A model generated the notes under the pieces. That model made no database searches, was not told the DNA's origin, and worked only from the letters and a program-made list of their open reading frames with translations. A stretch of DNA of 64,000 nucleotides from Barnesiella propionica (GTDB lineage: Bacteria; Bacteroidota; Bacteroidia; Bacteroidales; Barnesiellaceae), in contig NZ_JAOQJK010000001.1 of assembly GCF_025567045.1 (NCBI RefSeq), forward strand, positions 323,498 through 387,497, written 5' to 3'. Shown here piece after piece: positions 47,401 through 53,537 of the stretch (position 1 is its first letter; each line of letters opens with the position of its first letter). The translations under genes and the position numbers were made by a program.

Positions 47401-47629
47401 ATCCCCAAAATAATAATATAAAATTTTCGGATTTTTCAACAGAGATTATTATCTTACTGACAGGCTTTACTTGATAGTAAGATTTTAAAATAAAAGCTAT
47501 TTTTCTAGATTTTTCTCGTAACTCTGAATAAGTTAGAAAAAGATCACATTGACTATTATTTACAATAACAATTCCTTTTGTCGGCACTTTATGTGCTGCT
47601 TCTTCCAACAATTCATATAGGTTTTCCAT
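41465..47629 (-). CDS. Non-ribosomal peptide synthetase: acyl-AMP ligase-ACP-(ACP)-C-A-PCP-TE
   Basis: The protein has 2054 aa. Domains by eye: fatty-acyl-AMP-ligase-like (1-560; 'SSGSTGAPKGVML', 'PYFHDYGLFG', 'PSYGMAETT'); carrier 1 (570-640, 'LGGDSIRS', S600); a second carrier-like unit (650-720) with Thr-Ser at 681-682 instead of Asp-Ser; condensation (725-1165; DHQIIDG at 867-873 keeps catalytic His868, first His is Asp); adenylation (1200-1720; 'YTSGSTGQPKGT', 'NEYGPTETT', 'YNTGD', K1712); carrier (S1770); thioesterase (S1898 in GYSYS, probable D2005, H2032). The eye-aligned A-domain code is D-M-T-N-I-L-E-V-A-K, and I cannot assign a substrate. The plan predicts an acyl chain joined to one amino acid and released by the TE. 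Confidence 0.9.
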   Translation of the reverse strand: MENLYELLEEAAHKVPTKGIVIVNNSQCDLFLTYSELREKSRKIAFILKSYYQVKPVSKIIISVEKSENFILLFWGCVMAGCIPVLMPSVQFSNKNSIAFERLKNAIDILGVVTLITNDINLFEYYKSSFHKAVCVEDIMKQLDLLQDYSLHIPKRDSKDLCVIQFSSGSTGAPKGVMLSFNNILTNLKIKTLADEITTEDTLIHWMPYFHDYGLFGNHLVCLYNQITEIKIEPFSFLRDPLIFLKKISEYQVSICGGTTPSGLDLLIQKLEQSNDIKELDLSQVKTLSIGAEMVPSNLYVRLSPLFQLGFNRNAFRPSYGMAETTLIVSSCLPGYGNKNIRINREAFYEGIIKLVDKQQDFCEFVSAGRILPGLQVRIVKDGIPQNNLNLGEIQVKGACVMSGYYNDIQSTDEVLKDGWLSTGDLGFFDYNNILYIVGRKKETIIVNGQNFHPFDLENCVLEKFGLSIEKTVFTSFYSSTENREIVLHFFVLSRKMSEEQIRQLINECNAFLADKVGFAPEYSIKIKKGEILRTSSSKIKRRSMAKYFEQGQYNKSIVKLNKESHNMDYLLVLKKIWSEVLKTNLIHIEDNFFSLGGDSIRSMMAVSKLEELLNIKLENSFFYKYPTLVSQKHYLEQYLLKELQSPLNEYELLVREFISEEIGIPSLEIQYTENIITKVTSFAAVYQMMKRLTEVFDKITLDDIKDKTCIRDIAQTIKERYATPEGYSFPLMDFQETLFYHSKSFIRNEPTGLSCYIICRTQLKGFFDPACWDKTLNHIINCHPLLHSILSEESDKPEMITLPEYPTFKSSYEDITSMNKEQQETFFLQKDEKDHDHRFDLKEYPLFYCNIYKTGEDEHELIIHIDHQIIDGFSFFQFLQELTSTYDQFIAGKEITVEQEKGLTFSDYVFVERFRRQTKRYQNAMDFALKVFKDLPEKISIPTKCQPSLINKVHFNTLHTELDSLLMNKVLEISSHTSGICLNSLLMACYFKLMNLWSGQNDLIINMPVFNREQHLPNAKNIIGSFLDIFPVRIQTSPQEPIVSIARKIEQFVRTMLEYPISSIELSRKIAEQEGLKQSSLSAIIFSNSINMLPKGISHSSRYLTIGAPKVQTGAPGTYIDLVMYTWENKWCFDWNYVRELFDAEYIQLLSEQFTSMLNQLVDDTNTKGYEERSCSNILPLFYIKLLEQTNKTEHAYPLKTIYEQISNTVDLYPNREAISYQGVSLTYTEFWKKANQMAHFLRSLGVVRNSKVALLLNRTLDLPIVQLGILLAGGAYVPIDPSYPSDRIQYMINDCGAEVLVTQGIHVDNINSSYTPNIKHCVLLDDDSIPLPDTYRRYTVNDINSQSMDNIVPCNTPDDLIYMIYTSGSTGQPKGTMLRHRNVSNFLNYEKEAFNVNCNNRFALITSYSFDMTVTSNWLPFIAGASLHILSDNATKDIEKLLYFIDEEKINFLNVTPSHFSMLVNMLGFLERPVNLSPNMTIMLGAEIINVSDINRWLENYPLHKFINEYGPTETTVASTFYPIPIEEDGKCHLNIVPIGKPIYNTQVYVLNDNLEYTLPEVPGILYIGGEGVSCGYLNKEEKTKSVFINNPITHEGIVYNTGDVVKMTVTGDIVFVGRKDFQVNVRGYRIELGEIENALLKVSGITEACAEIQYDVNKQPVVVAFYVTANNCDLEYKDIMSVLQMKIPHYMLPSAMARIEQIPISANGKTDKKQLPNIANQKQNFVKRDIVGPRNEREKQITLIWEKVLGIPEVGVFDNFWDIGGDSIRSVRLIKELKEVGLTNIKLKDLFDKPTIAELLEQEIENNKVENLICMKKVSTPYAKLICLPYAAGTPGMYSTFSGDFTGEINLYTVQYPGHGDGREIKSSVEEVGALLANELKEADKEIPLFIMGYSYSCYIAYDICKRFEQENIPIQGIIMIGGTPPTLRDDLMQFFSNDDNALLDYSRAKDLLNEELIATLSDEEKHEYLHELRMNTVAMVNYKFLDCKLKTPLCSIVGREDEPTIRNNQHLWNNYFQKVSFHQLPGGHVLITKYHAELAKLIMNYIELHV

Positions 47630-47649
47630 CTTGCTTTATTTTTTGCCCG

Positions 47650-47681
47650 CAAAGTTCGTTTGTTTAGCTAAATCCATCAAT
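47650..47681 (-). promoter_or_regulatory. Putative promoter of the NRPS operon
   Basis: On the minus strand ATTG (47681-47678), a 20-nt gap, and GAACTTTG (47657-47650) approximate -33 TTTG and -7 TAnnTTTG. The NRPS ATG follows 20 bp later. One mismatch in each box suggests a regulated, sub-optimal promoter. Confidence 0.4.
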
Positions 47682-47698
47682 ACCAATTATTAGGTATT
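47679..47698. promoter_or_regulatory. Operator-like dyad 1 overlapping the NRPS -33 box
   Basis: AATACC-N8-GGTATT, a perfect 6-bp dyad in 20 bp, covers the putative -33 element. Its half-site spacing is shared with dyad 2. Size and position fit a dimeric repressor such as a Fur/DtxR-type metal sensor; which protein binds cannot be told. Confidence 0.5.
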
Positions 47699-47834
47699 TT
47701 TAATAAATTGTTGTATGCATATAATATTACTTAAATTATATATTTCTATTTATTGTGTGTAGCTATCGTATTAGTAGTCAGTTGATATTAATTTATATTA
47801 GATTGTTATACATAATCATTTATGATAAGGAAAT

Positions 47835-47854
47835 ATTACCTACAAAGGGGTATT
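47835..47854. promoter_or_regulatory. Operator-like dyad 2
   Basis: ATTACC-N8-GGTATT has the same TACC-N8-GGTA core and 20-bp length as the dyad at 47679-47698, centred 156 bp further upstream of the NRPS. It may be an auxiliary operator, or may control an unrecognised transcript. Confidence 0.4.
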
Positions 47855-48012
47855 ATATGTATTTTTACCTTCCTATTTTTTGTAAAATGATAAGTTCTTT
47901 ATATCTCATAAATAACTATTGCTTCTTTATTAAGACCTAGAAATCATCACATTTAATATATTACTGATACGCAATGCTCTAAAAATATTTAGTTATTTAC
48001 TATAACAGTCAA

Positions 48013-48516
48013 TGTATATTTCAGGTATACCTGATAATCTTCCATTATCATCTGGTCTATTACTGCCAACGGAACGTCCTTGTTATCCCGGAATCATTTG
48101 AAGCTGCCGAGTGCGGTATGGTAGTTCTTGGCCGTACCGATGTGATTTAATTGGCAGAGTCGCTCGATGAGATTCTCCATGAATATAAAAAGGGTATTTT
48201 CTTTTTCGGTGCACCGGAACTCCATAATTATATCTTCAGATGAATAACCTCGTCGTAGCAGATCGAATCTTTCAATAATCCTGTTCAGCTTTTCCAAATT
48301 CTCCTCCAGTTTTCGGATTATTGTCTGAATAACGGTTATCCGTTCGCCAGCCGGTGCCGAAACAGGTCTTGACTGTTTATCATCCCATTCATGAGAGAAC
48401 ACCTTATAACCGGTTGTGATTTGCCTGACGACACGGCGGTGAGTTACAAAATAAACGATAGTGCCCGGACGGCCTTCGACTGTTGACGGGCGGAATTTCA
48501 CCTTTACTGTTGTCAT
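48013..48516 (-). pseudogene. Tyrosine recombinase remnant (N-terminal part, in-frame TGA)
   Basis: Residues 1-140 are the arm-binding domain and the start of the core-binding domain of a Bacteroides integrase ('YFVTHRRVVRQITTGYKVFS', 'NHIGTAKNYHTALGSF'). A TGA stop occurs at 48096-48094. Reading through it continues the homology: 'FRDNKDVPLAVID' and 'MEDYQVYLK' match the usual 'F...NKDIPL..ID...M.EYE.YLK' stretch. Homology then ends at about 48013, with no catalytic domain. The break marks the border of the AT-rich cargo, so the remnant records an old integration or deletion. Confidence 0.75.
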
Positions 48517-48543
48517 ACTTATATTTATTTAATTGGTAATGTT

Positions 48544-49080
48544 TCATTCTCGTCTTAACTTGCGGCATATAAAAATGGTCAACGTGACACAGACAACGAG
48601 AAAAGCAGCGGTACAGCCGAGTACTTCCCACAGCAATATGCTATGTATAAGACGAGCGTTCGCGGCGCAGGTACAAACGAAAGCCGCCGCGAGGGAGATG
48701 ATTGCCTCTACCATACACCAGAAAGCGGTTGCGGAGATAAGCACACGGTCATTCGCCGAGAGGCGTCCGGCTAGCCTTGCGCATTCCCGTTCCATCCTGT
48801 CGGCCATCTTCCGGCAGATTTTCTCTCCCTCCTGTTCAAGCGTCTTTCTCGCTTCCTCGCCGAGTGTGACCGTGCTTGCCCCACGCAGGGAAGAAACAGC
48901 CCCGTCCATTTTGGGCAGGGCTTCCGAAAGTCTGTTTTCGAGCTTTTCCACGTTGGCACTAAGAATGCGGACAGCTTCATAATTGTTTTTCAGCGCATCG
49001 ATTATGCGGTCTTGCTCCTGCATTTTTTCGGCAGTCGGAAGTGCCCCGTCTATTTCCGAGAAATCGAATTTTTTATTCAT
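48544..49080 (-). CDS. Mobilization-operon membrane protein with coiled coil
   Basis: I do not recognise a named family for this 178-aa protein. The first ~95 residues are a charged coiled coil ('DALKNNYEAVRILSANVEKL'), followed by two membrane helices ('AFWCMVEAIISLAAAFVCTC', 'VLGCTAAFLVVCVTLTIFIC') and a basic tail. The gene starts 6 bp after the relaxase stop. Proteins of this plan commonly close Bacteroides mob operons and may link the relaxosome to the membrane. Confidence 0.7.
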   Translation of the reverse strand: MNKKFDFSEIDGALPTAEKMQEQDRIIDALKNNYEAVRILSANVEKLENRLSEALPKMDGAVSSLRGASTVTLGEEARKTLEQEGEKICRKMADRMERECARLAGRLSANDRVLISATAFWCMVEAIISLAAAFVCTCAANARLIHSILLWEVLGCTAAFLVVCVTLTIFICRKLRRE

Positions 49081-49086
49081 AGGCTG

Positions 49087-50319
49087 TTATCTTTTTCGTC
49101 CTGTCTTCGGTTTCTTTCCGATTACCCTTGCCGCTTCACGGGCGCACCGGCGTGCCCATTCCCGTTCGTCCTCGTCCTCGCGTCTTCCCCAAGGCAGGTC
49201 GTTGGAACTGCCGCCACCACCTCCCGAAGGAACCGCCGGAGTATCGAGCATCCCGACGAAAAGTGCCGCAGCCATGTCCGTGAGGTCACGGCTGTTGGCT
49301 GTCTCCCGGTAGTCGAACTCGTCATTGAATACGTCCAACGCTTCATCGGGAATGAAGAACCGGCGGCTTTCCCCGTCGATGTCGATATGGTACGGGCTGG
49401 TACCGGGACGATAGCCGGTGTATTGCGGAACCGGTGTCGTTCCTTGTGCGTGAACCGGAATCGTCCGGGGTGTAGTCGGTATAGATTTCCCTGCGGCGGG
49501 CTGTGTCGAAACAGTCCTTGTCTTGGGAGCCGCGTGCAGCTTTTTCCACGTGCTTTCAAGTTTGGTCGCCATGAGGTTGCGCCCCCTGCCGAGTTCGGAA
49601 GCCTTGTATCTGGCGTTGCCTTTCTTCAGCACGTAACCGCGCAATATCTTCTTGTTGTCGCGCAGCTCCCAAAACTCATATCCCTTGCTCCGGAGTCTGG
49701 CCACGTACTCGTCCCATGACCAGCTTTCCATGGATTGCAGGGTTTCCATGCAGTCCCGGTTCACCTGCCCGATGTTCGTCTCACGTACTTCGGCGGCAGT
49801 CGTCCAGCCCCGTTTCAGGGCCACACGCTCGGCTGCCCGCTGTGCCCGCAGGTGTATGTCATGGTCGTTGTTGATATTCCCCCGTTCGTCGATACGGCAG
49901 AACGCACCGTGAAGGTGGGGAATGCCGCTCTTGGATTCCAGATGCAGCCACACCGTGCCCTTGCTGCCTTTGAGGGCGGTTTTCGGGGAATAGGTCTTGC
50001 CGTTCTTGTCAAGCAGTTCGATGTTGTCGAACTCATCCGTGAAGTCGTCCCACAACCTTTGCCAGTCGTCGATGGTAAAGTCTTTGGTGTGTTCCGGCGC
50101 AGGGCTGACCTCGATGCGGATGACGGAATTTTTGACCCGTTTGGACTTCTCCAGCGTCAGCCGCATAGAATCCCATATACCCGTGGCATCCAGACCGGGC
50201 GGCAGCAGATTGTCCCCCACGTGGAAGATGCGTTCGGGATGTTTCTTGTTCCTCGATTCTCCCGTGATGTACCTGATGTCATTTATCCCGTGGGAGATGG
50301 ATTTCGCTTTCCCTATCAT
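49087..50319 (-). CDS. Relaxase / mobilization nuclease (Bacteroides mob type)
   Basis: This 410-aa relaxase nicks the transfer origin and leads the DNA strand during mobilization. The N-terminus 'MIGKAKSISHGINDIRYITG' places a candidate catalytic Tyr at residue 17, and the metal-binding triad is 'WLHLESKSGIPHLHG' (H126, H135, H137). The C-terminal ~150 residues are Pro/Gly-rich and probably flexible. It overlaps the MobC-like gene by 4 bp (ATGA). It provides transfer in trans via a conjugative element such as the surrounding ICE. Confidence 0.85.
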   Translation of the reverse strand: MIGKAKSISHGINDIRYITGESRNKKHPERIFHVGDNLLPPGLDATGIWDSMRLTLEKSKRVKNSVIRIEVSPAPEHTKDFTIDDWQRLWDDFTDEFDNIELLDKNGKTYSPKTALKGSKGTVWLHLESKSGIPHLHGAFCRIDERGNINNDHDIHLRAQRAAERVALKRGWTTAAEVRETNIGQVNRDCMETLQSMESWSWDEYVARLRSKGYEFWELRDNKKILRGYVLKKGNARYKASELGRGRNLMATKLESTWKKLHAAPKTRTVSTQPAAGKSIPTTPRTIPVHAQGTTPVPQYTGYRPGTSPYHIDIDGESRRFFIPDEALDVFNDEFDYRETANSRDLTDMAAALFVGMLDTPAVPSGGGGGSSNDLPWGRREDEDEREWARRCAREAARVIGKKPKTGRKR

Positions 50320-50753
50320 GGCTCGTCCTCCCTGTCTTCACCGTTCCTTGTCCCGTCGGGCAGGCGGTTGGAAAACCGTACCTTGTCGAGCACGTCCGTG
50401 ACACGCTCGGCCAGCCTGCCGAGTTCCTTGAGCCATTCGAGCATGAAAGGGTAACTGTTAAACATCTGTCTGCGCTTTTCGGGGTTCATGCCACGGAGCG
50501 CGGACGTGTAGTTCACGAGGTCGCTGCGGCATCCTATAAGGGTCTCCATGACCGCCTCCTGCCTTGCCGTCAGCCTCGCTTTCGGCCTGTAGTTGAAAGC
50601 TCTTGCCAGCACGTAGCTGCTGACGGTCATGCCGCACTCGGCGGCAAGGCGGCGGATGTACTGTTTCTGTTCCACGGTGACTTTGGCTCCGATGTATTCG
50701 GTGCGGCTGCCGCCGGACGGAAATGATGTGTCTTGCTTATTGTCTTCTGTCAT
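50316..50753 (-). CDS. Relaxosome accessory protein, MobC/ribbon-helix-helix-like
   Basis: This 145-aa protein has an RHH-like segment ('RTEYIGAKVTVEQKQYIRRL' followed by 'ECGMTVSSYVLARAF', residues ~17-56), as in MobC/TraY-type oriT-binding proteins. The rest is helical. It begins the mob operon and overlaps the relaxase start by ATGA. It likely binds oriT just upstream (50754-50894) and recruits the relaxase. Confidence 0.82.
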   Translation of the reverse strand: MTEDNKQDTSFPSGGSRTEYIGAKVTVEQKQYIRRLAAECGMTVSSYVLARAFNYRPKARLTARQEAVMETLIGCRSDLVNYTSALRGMNPEKRRQMFNSYPFMLEWLKELGRLAERVTDVLDKVRFSNRLPDGTRNGEDREDEP

Positions 50754-50894
50754 AACTGTTGTTTTATAAGGGTTAAGCGGTGCGAGCCTGCGAGCGCCGC
50801 CACCGGCGAACTGCCAGTGAGCCGCGAGAGCGCCAAGGGATGACTGACCGAAGGGAGGTGATACCTTGGCATATCTCGAAACTGAAAGACGTTT
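50754..50894. other. Candidate oriT region upstream of the mob operon
   Basis: This GC-rich intergenic stretch lies between mobC-like and HTH genes, with short inverted repeats such as CGCCG...CGGCG-type pairs around 50799-50815. The position directly before mobC/relaxase is usual for oriT. No nick-site consensus could be recognised, so this is a positional guess. Confidence 0.3.
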
Positions 50895-51410
50895 TCACCT
50901 CTCCTGCGGCGTGCCTCCGCTGCCGGATAAAATGCCATTCAAAGGCCGTTCAGATGCCGTTCGAATACCATTCAGGGCGGGATTGCAAAGGTTTACGACG
51001 TGGAAGTTCTGAAAGTCCGTCCATTCCTCGACACAGGTCATGGAAGCGACGGAAGCGGTTTTGGAAGCGTCCACCGCTATCATGCCCAGCTTTTCCATCG
51101 TTGCAAGGAGATTGCGGATTCTTTTTCTCCCTATGTTCCATTCCTCCGCGAGTCTGGTTTCCGAGAACTGGAACTGTCCGGGCTGCAATTCCTGCGGCCT
51201 GCGGAATGAATCGCCCCTGCCGGGGGACAGTCGCATCCGTGAGAGCAGGTCATAAAAAAGAGTATGGTTGCCGATTGTATTGCCGTCGTCATCTTTCGTT
51301 GTCCCTCCGAGCCATTCGATTGCCTCTGCGGTAAAGTGGATGCGGACTGTACGGAAGCCCTGCGGCTTTTTGAAAAGGGATGTTTCCTTGTTCCTCTTGT
51401 TTTCTTGCAT
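50895..51410 (-). CDS. Winged-helix DNA-binding protein of the mobilizable element
   Basis: In this 171-aa protein, after a basic N-terminus, 'FRTVRIHFTAEAIEWLGG' and 'FSETRLAEEWNIGRKRIRNL' followed by 'LATMEKLGMIAVDAS' read as a winged HTH of the replication-initiator/regulator kind seen on Bacteroides mobilizable elements. It probably controls element replication or mob gene expression. The exact family is not recognised. Confidence 0.65.
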   Translation of the reverse strand: MQENKRNKETSLFKKPQGFRTVRIHFTAEAIEWLGGTTKDDDGNTIGNHTLFYDLLSRMRLSPGRGDSFRRPQELQPGQFQFSETRLAEEWNIGRKRIRNLLATMEKLGMIAVDASKTASVASMTCVEEWTDFQNFHVVNLCNPALNGIRTASERPLNGILSGSGGTPQER

Positions 51411-51521
51411 AATTCAATAAAAAATAAGGGAATGGAGTATCGGAAAACCTACAACAGTTTCAATGAGATAGTGCGTGCGGGAGTTTCCTTGTCCGTCCGA
51501 TACCCCGTTCCGGTTTTGACA

Positions 51522-51995
51522 TCAGTTCCGGTTCACGTTGGCGGCGGGTTGGGATTGCAGGTGTCCCCGTGCGTCCTCCACCGCCTTGAAGTCGGAAGAG
51601 ATTTTCATCAGCACGATGCTGACGCGGCAGAGCTGGCCGATGTCAACGAAATCCTTGACGGCTTCCAACAGTTTTTGCGCACGTTCCTGACGGTGTTTCA
51701 TCACGGCCTCGTTACTTGTTCCGTTTTCTTTGGCAAGCCCGTGATTGAGAAAGCGGTTGACAGCCAACATGTCCGTCGCCTCAATCGTTGCGGTATCGCC
51801 GTTGCCCGTCCCGTAACCGACCATTACCCGTATGGAATCGGCCTCGTAGGGGGAACAGCCGCGAAGAAAGTCCAGAATGGTCTGTACCTTCGCGCTGATT
51901 ACGGGTCTGCTCTCTTTCTTTCTCTGTTCCTTGTTCGGGGATTCCTGAACCGTGGCATTCCTGATACCCGGTTCCATGTTCTTTGAATTGTCCAT
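51522..51995 (-). CDS. Conserved hypothetical protein of the mobilizable element
   Basis: This 157-aa helical protein has a polar N-terminus and 'ISAKVQTILDFLRGCSPYEA' near residue 34. No catalytic motif or membrane segment is seen. It lies between two HTH genes on the same strand (31-bp gap to the excisionase-like gene). Function is unknown; an accessory regulator is plausible from context only. Confidence 0.6.
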   Translation of the reverse strand: MDNSKNMEPGIRNATVQESPNKEQRKKESRPVISAKVQTILDFLRGCSPYEADSIRVMVGYGTGNGDTATIEATDMLAVNRFLNHGLAKENGTSNEAVMKHRQERAQKLLEAVKDFVDIGQLCRVSIVLMKISSDFKAVEDARGHLQSQPAANVNRN

Positions 51996-52025
51996 AACTG
52001 CATTGTTCTAAAAAAGGTTGATGAA

Positions 52026-52268
52026 TCATTTGTTTTTCTCATGTGTTACCAGATAGTGGGATGCCTCGCTGTCGATCTCGACCTGCGATTTCACCCGTAC
52101 CCGTTTCAGCCATGCGTCGAGGTCTTCCTTGGCGAAGAAGCACAGCTTGCCGCCCGGCTTGTAGTAAGGGATTGCGCGGCGCATCATCATCTTGTAGAGA
52201 TAGCTTGGCTTCAGTCCGAGGTAACGGGCTGCTTCCGTGGTGGTCATCAAATTACGTTCACTTTCCAT
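52026..52268 (-). CDS. Excisionase-like helix-turn-helix protein
   Basis: This 80-aa MerR/excisionase-type HTH protein reads 'MTTTEAARYLGLKPSYLYKM' then 'AIPYYKPGGKLCFFAKEDL' (residues ~8-51), the same fold as the ICE protein at 15486-15881. It is a good candidate for the recombination-directionality factor of the two tandem integrases at 55.3-57.6 kb. Confidence 0.8.
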   Translation of the reverse strand: MESERNLMTTTEAARYLGLKPSYLYKMMMRRAIPYYKPGGKLCFFAKEDLDAWLKRVRVKSQVEIDSEASHYLVTHEKNK

Positions 52269-52501
52269 ATACGTTCATTTTTATTGTTACTTGTACTTTC
52301 GTAGAATCGGAATCTGCTGTTTTTTCAGACTTTTCCTTTCTTCTGTTTCCGATGCAAAGTTAAGTTTGCTCCAAGGTGGGCCAATGGGGGACGAATGGGG
52401 AAAGTGCATGAAAAGAAAATGCGCCATACCGTTGTGTATGAACGGTATAGCGCATAGCTATAATGGGAAGATACCGGGCTGAATGGGGAAACGACGGGCG
52501 G

Positions 52502-52915
52502 TTATGGGGTACCTTTCAGCCGTCTTGCGTTTTCAACGGCCTTGTCGATGGATTTGCGGAAATCTTGATTCTCTTTGGTGGCAGCATTGTTGCAAACATC
52601 GCTGCGGTGCTTGTCGTAGTAGGATTTGGATATGCCGCAGCGTTTCAGGAACTCTTCCGACCAGAGTTTCCCGCGCTCTCGCGGCCTGATGGTACGGGCG
52701 ATGGAAAACACCATGTAACAGATGCGAAGGTTCTCTTTCGGGCGCACGATGACCTCCCGTTCGGTGGGTTTCAGGTTCAGGAAGTTCACGAAGTCGCTGC
52801 CCGACAGATACTCGAACTGGTAGTCGTTGCACACCTCGTAAATGAACAGGCACAGGGCGAGGTCAACGGTATCCATCCATGCGGTGGTCTCTTGCAGCAG
52901 GCCTGCACGGTTCAT
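52502..52915 (-). CDS. Hypothetical protein of the mobilizable element (pair member 2)
   Basis: This 137-aa protein starts from the ATG at 52915; the longer opening to 53014 lies inside the upstream gene. 'MDTVDLALCLFIYEVCNDYQ' is followed by 'LNLKPTEREVIVRPKENLR' and 'FLKRCGISKSYYDKHRSD'. It is helical with no known motif. The start overlaps the stop of the upstream gene by 4 bp (ATGA), so the two are a translational pair. Function is unknown. Confidence 0.65.
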   Translation of the reverse strand: MNRAGLLQETTAWMDTVDLALCLFIYEVCNDYQFEYLSGSDFVNFLNLKPTEREVIVRPKENLRICYMVFSIARTIRPRERGKLWSEEFLKRCGISKSYYDKHRSDVCNNAATKENQDFRKSIDKAVENARRLKGTP

Positions 52916-53532
52916 GGGTTGCCCTCCTTCACGCGTCTGATGTCGGAGATGATGCTTCCGGCGATTCCTTGCAGACGCTCCACCAGCACGTCGAGGAATA
53001 CCGGTTTGAAGCACCAGACACAGAAATTCCGGTCACGCTCCTGCTGCCATTCCTTATATGATAGGTTTGCGTGTGCATGAGCTTGGTCATATTTTGCCTT
53101 TGCTACTCCGCACTCCGTGTCGAGCGACCTGTATTCTTCCGAATCCAGAGGCAGGAAATCCAACCGGTTACTCATTGCCGAATACTCGCGCCAAAGTTCT
53201 GTGGCGGCTGTTTTCGCTTCCTCGTACCGGTGTTCAAAGGGGCTTAGATATTCCTCGAAAAGGGCTTCAAAGTTCACTGTCTGCAACGGTGTCCTGTCGA
53301 GTGAAAGGTATTTGTTCGTTTCCGAAAGAAGGGAAGAAGAAAAGTCCAGAAGTTGTCCGGGGTTCTCCTTTACCAGACAGGCTGCCTCCTTGACAAGAAG
53401 GTTCGTGTCGTTGAAATCCTGATAGAACAGGGACGGCGGCAAGGCCTGTTCAAAAGACAAGACGCCTTGTCCGTAAGTTGCAAGAAGCGTGTTCACTTCG
53501 TGCAACCGTTGTGTTATTTGCCGTATCATCAT
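52912..53532 (-). CDS. Hypothetical protein of the mobilizable element (pair member 1)
   Basis: This 206-aa helical protein has a coiled-coil middle ('HRYEEAKTAATELWREYSAM') and a C-terminal part with 'NFCVWCFKPVFLDVLVERLQ' that could be amphipathic. No enzymatic motif is recognised. It begins 5 bp after the ATPase stop and overlaps the next gene by ATGA, making a three-gene unit with the ATPase. A shared but unknown function is suggested. Confidence 0.65.
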   Translation of the reverse strand: MMIRQITQRLHEVNTLLATYGQGVLSFEQALPPSLFYQDFNDTNLLVKEAACLVKENPGQLLDFSSSLLSETNKYLSLDRTPLQTVNFEALFEEYLSPFEHRYEEAKTAATELWREYSAMSNRLDFLPLDSEEYRSLDTECGVAKAKYDQAHAHANLSYKEWQQERDRNFCVWCFKPVFLDVLVERLQGIAGSIISDIRRVKEGNP

Positions 53533-53537
53533 AATCG

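Larger units (their letters stand above)
47630..48012. other. AT-rich leader between NRPS and integrase remnant
   Basis: These ~380 bp hold the NRPS promoter and two operator-like dyads (listed separately). I find no gene. The single longer plus-strand opening at 47755-47940 has AT-driven composition (Tyr/Ile/Leu-rich), no start signal, and spans one of the dyads, so I regard it as chance. Confidence 0.6.

Noticed and set aside
41465..47629. NRPS as a 2,3-dihydroxybenzoate/salicylate siderophore synthetase
   Set aside because: No DHB or salicylate biosynthesis genes and no cyclisation domain are present, and the first domain looks like a fatty-acyl-AMP ligase.
47755..47940. A 61-codon plus-strand open frame in the NRPS leader
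   Set aside because: Composition is that of random AT-rich DNA, it lacks start signals, and it spans an operator-like dyad; treated as chance.
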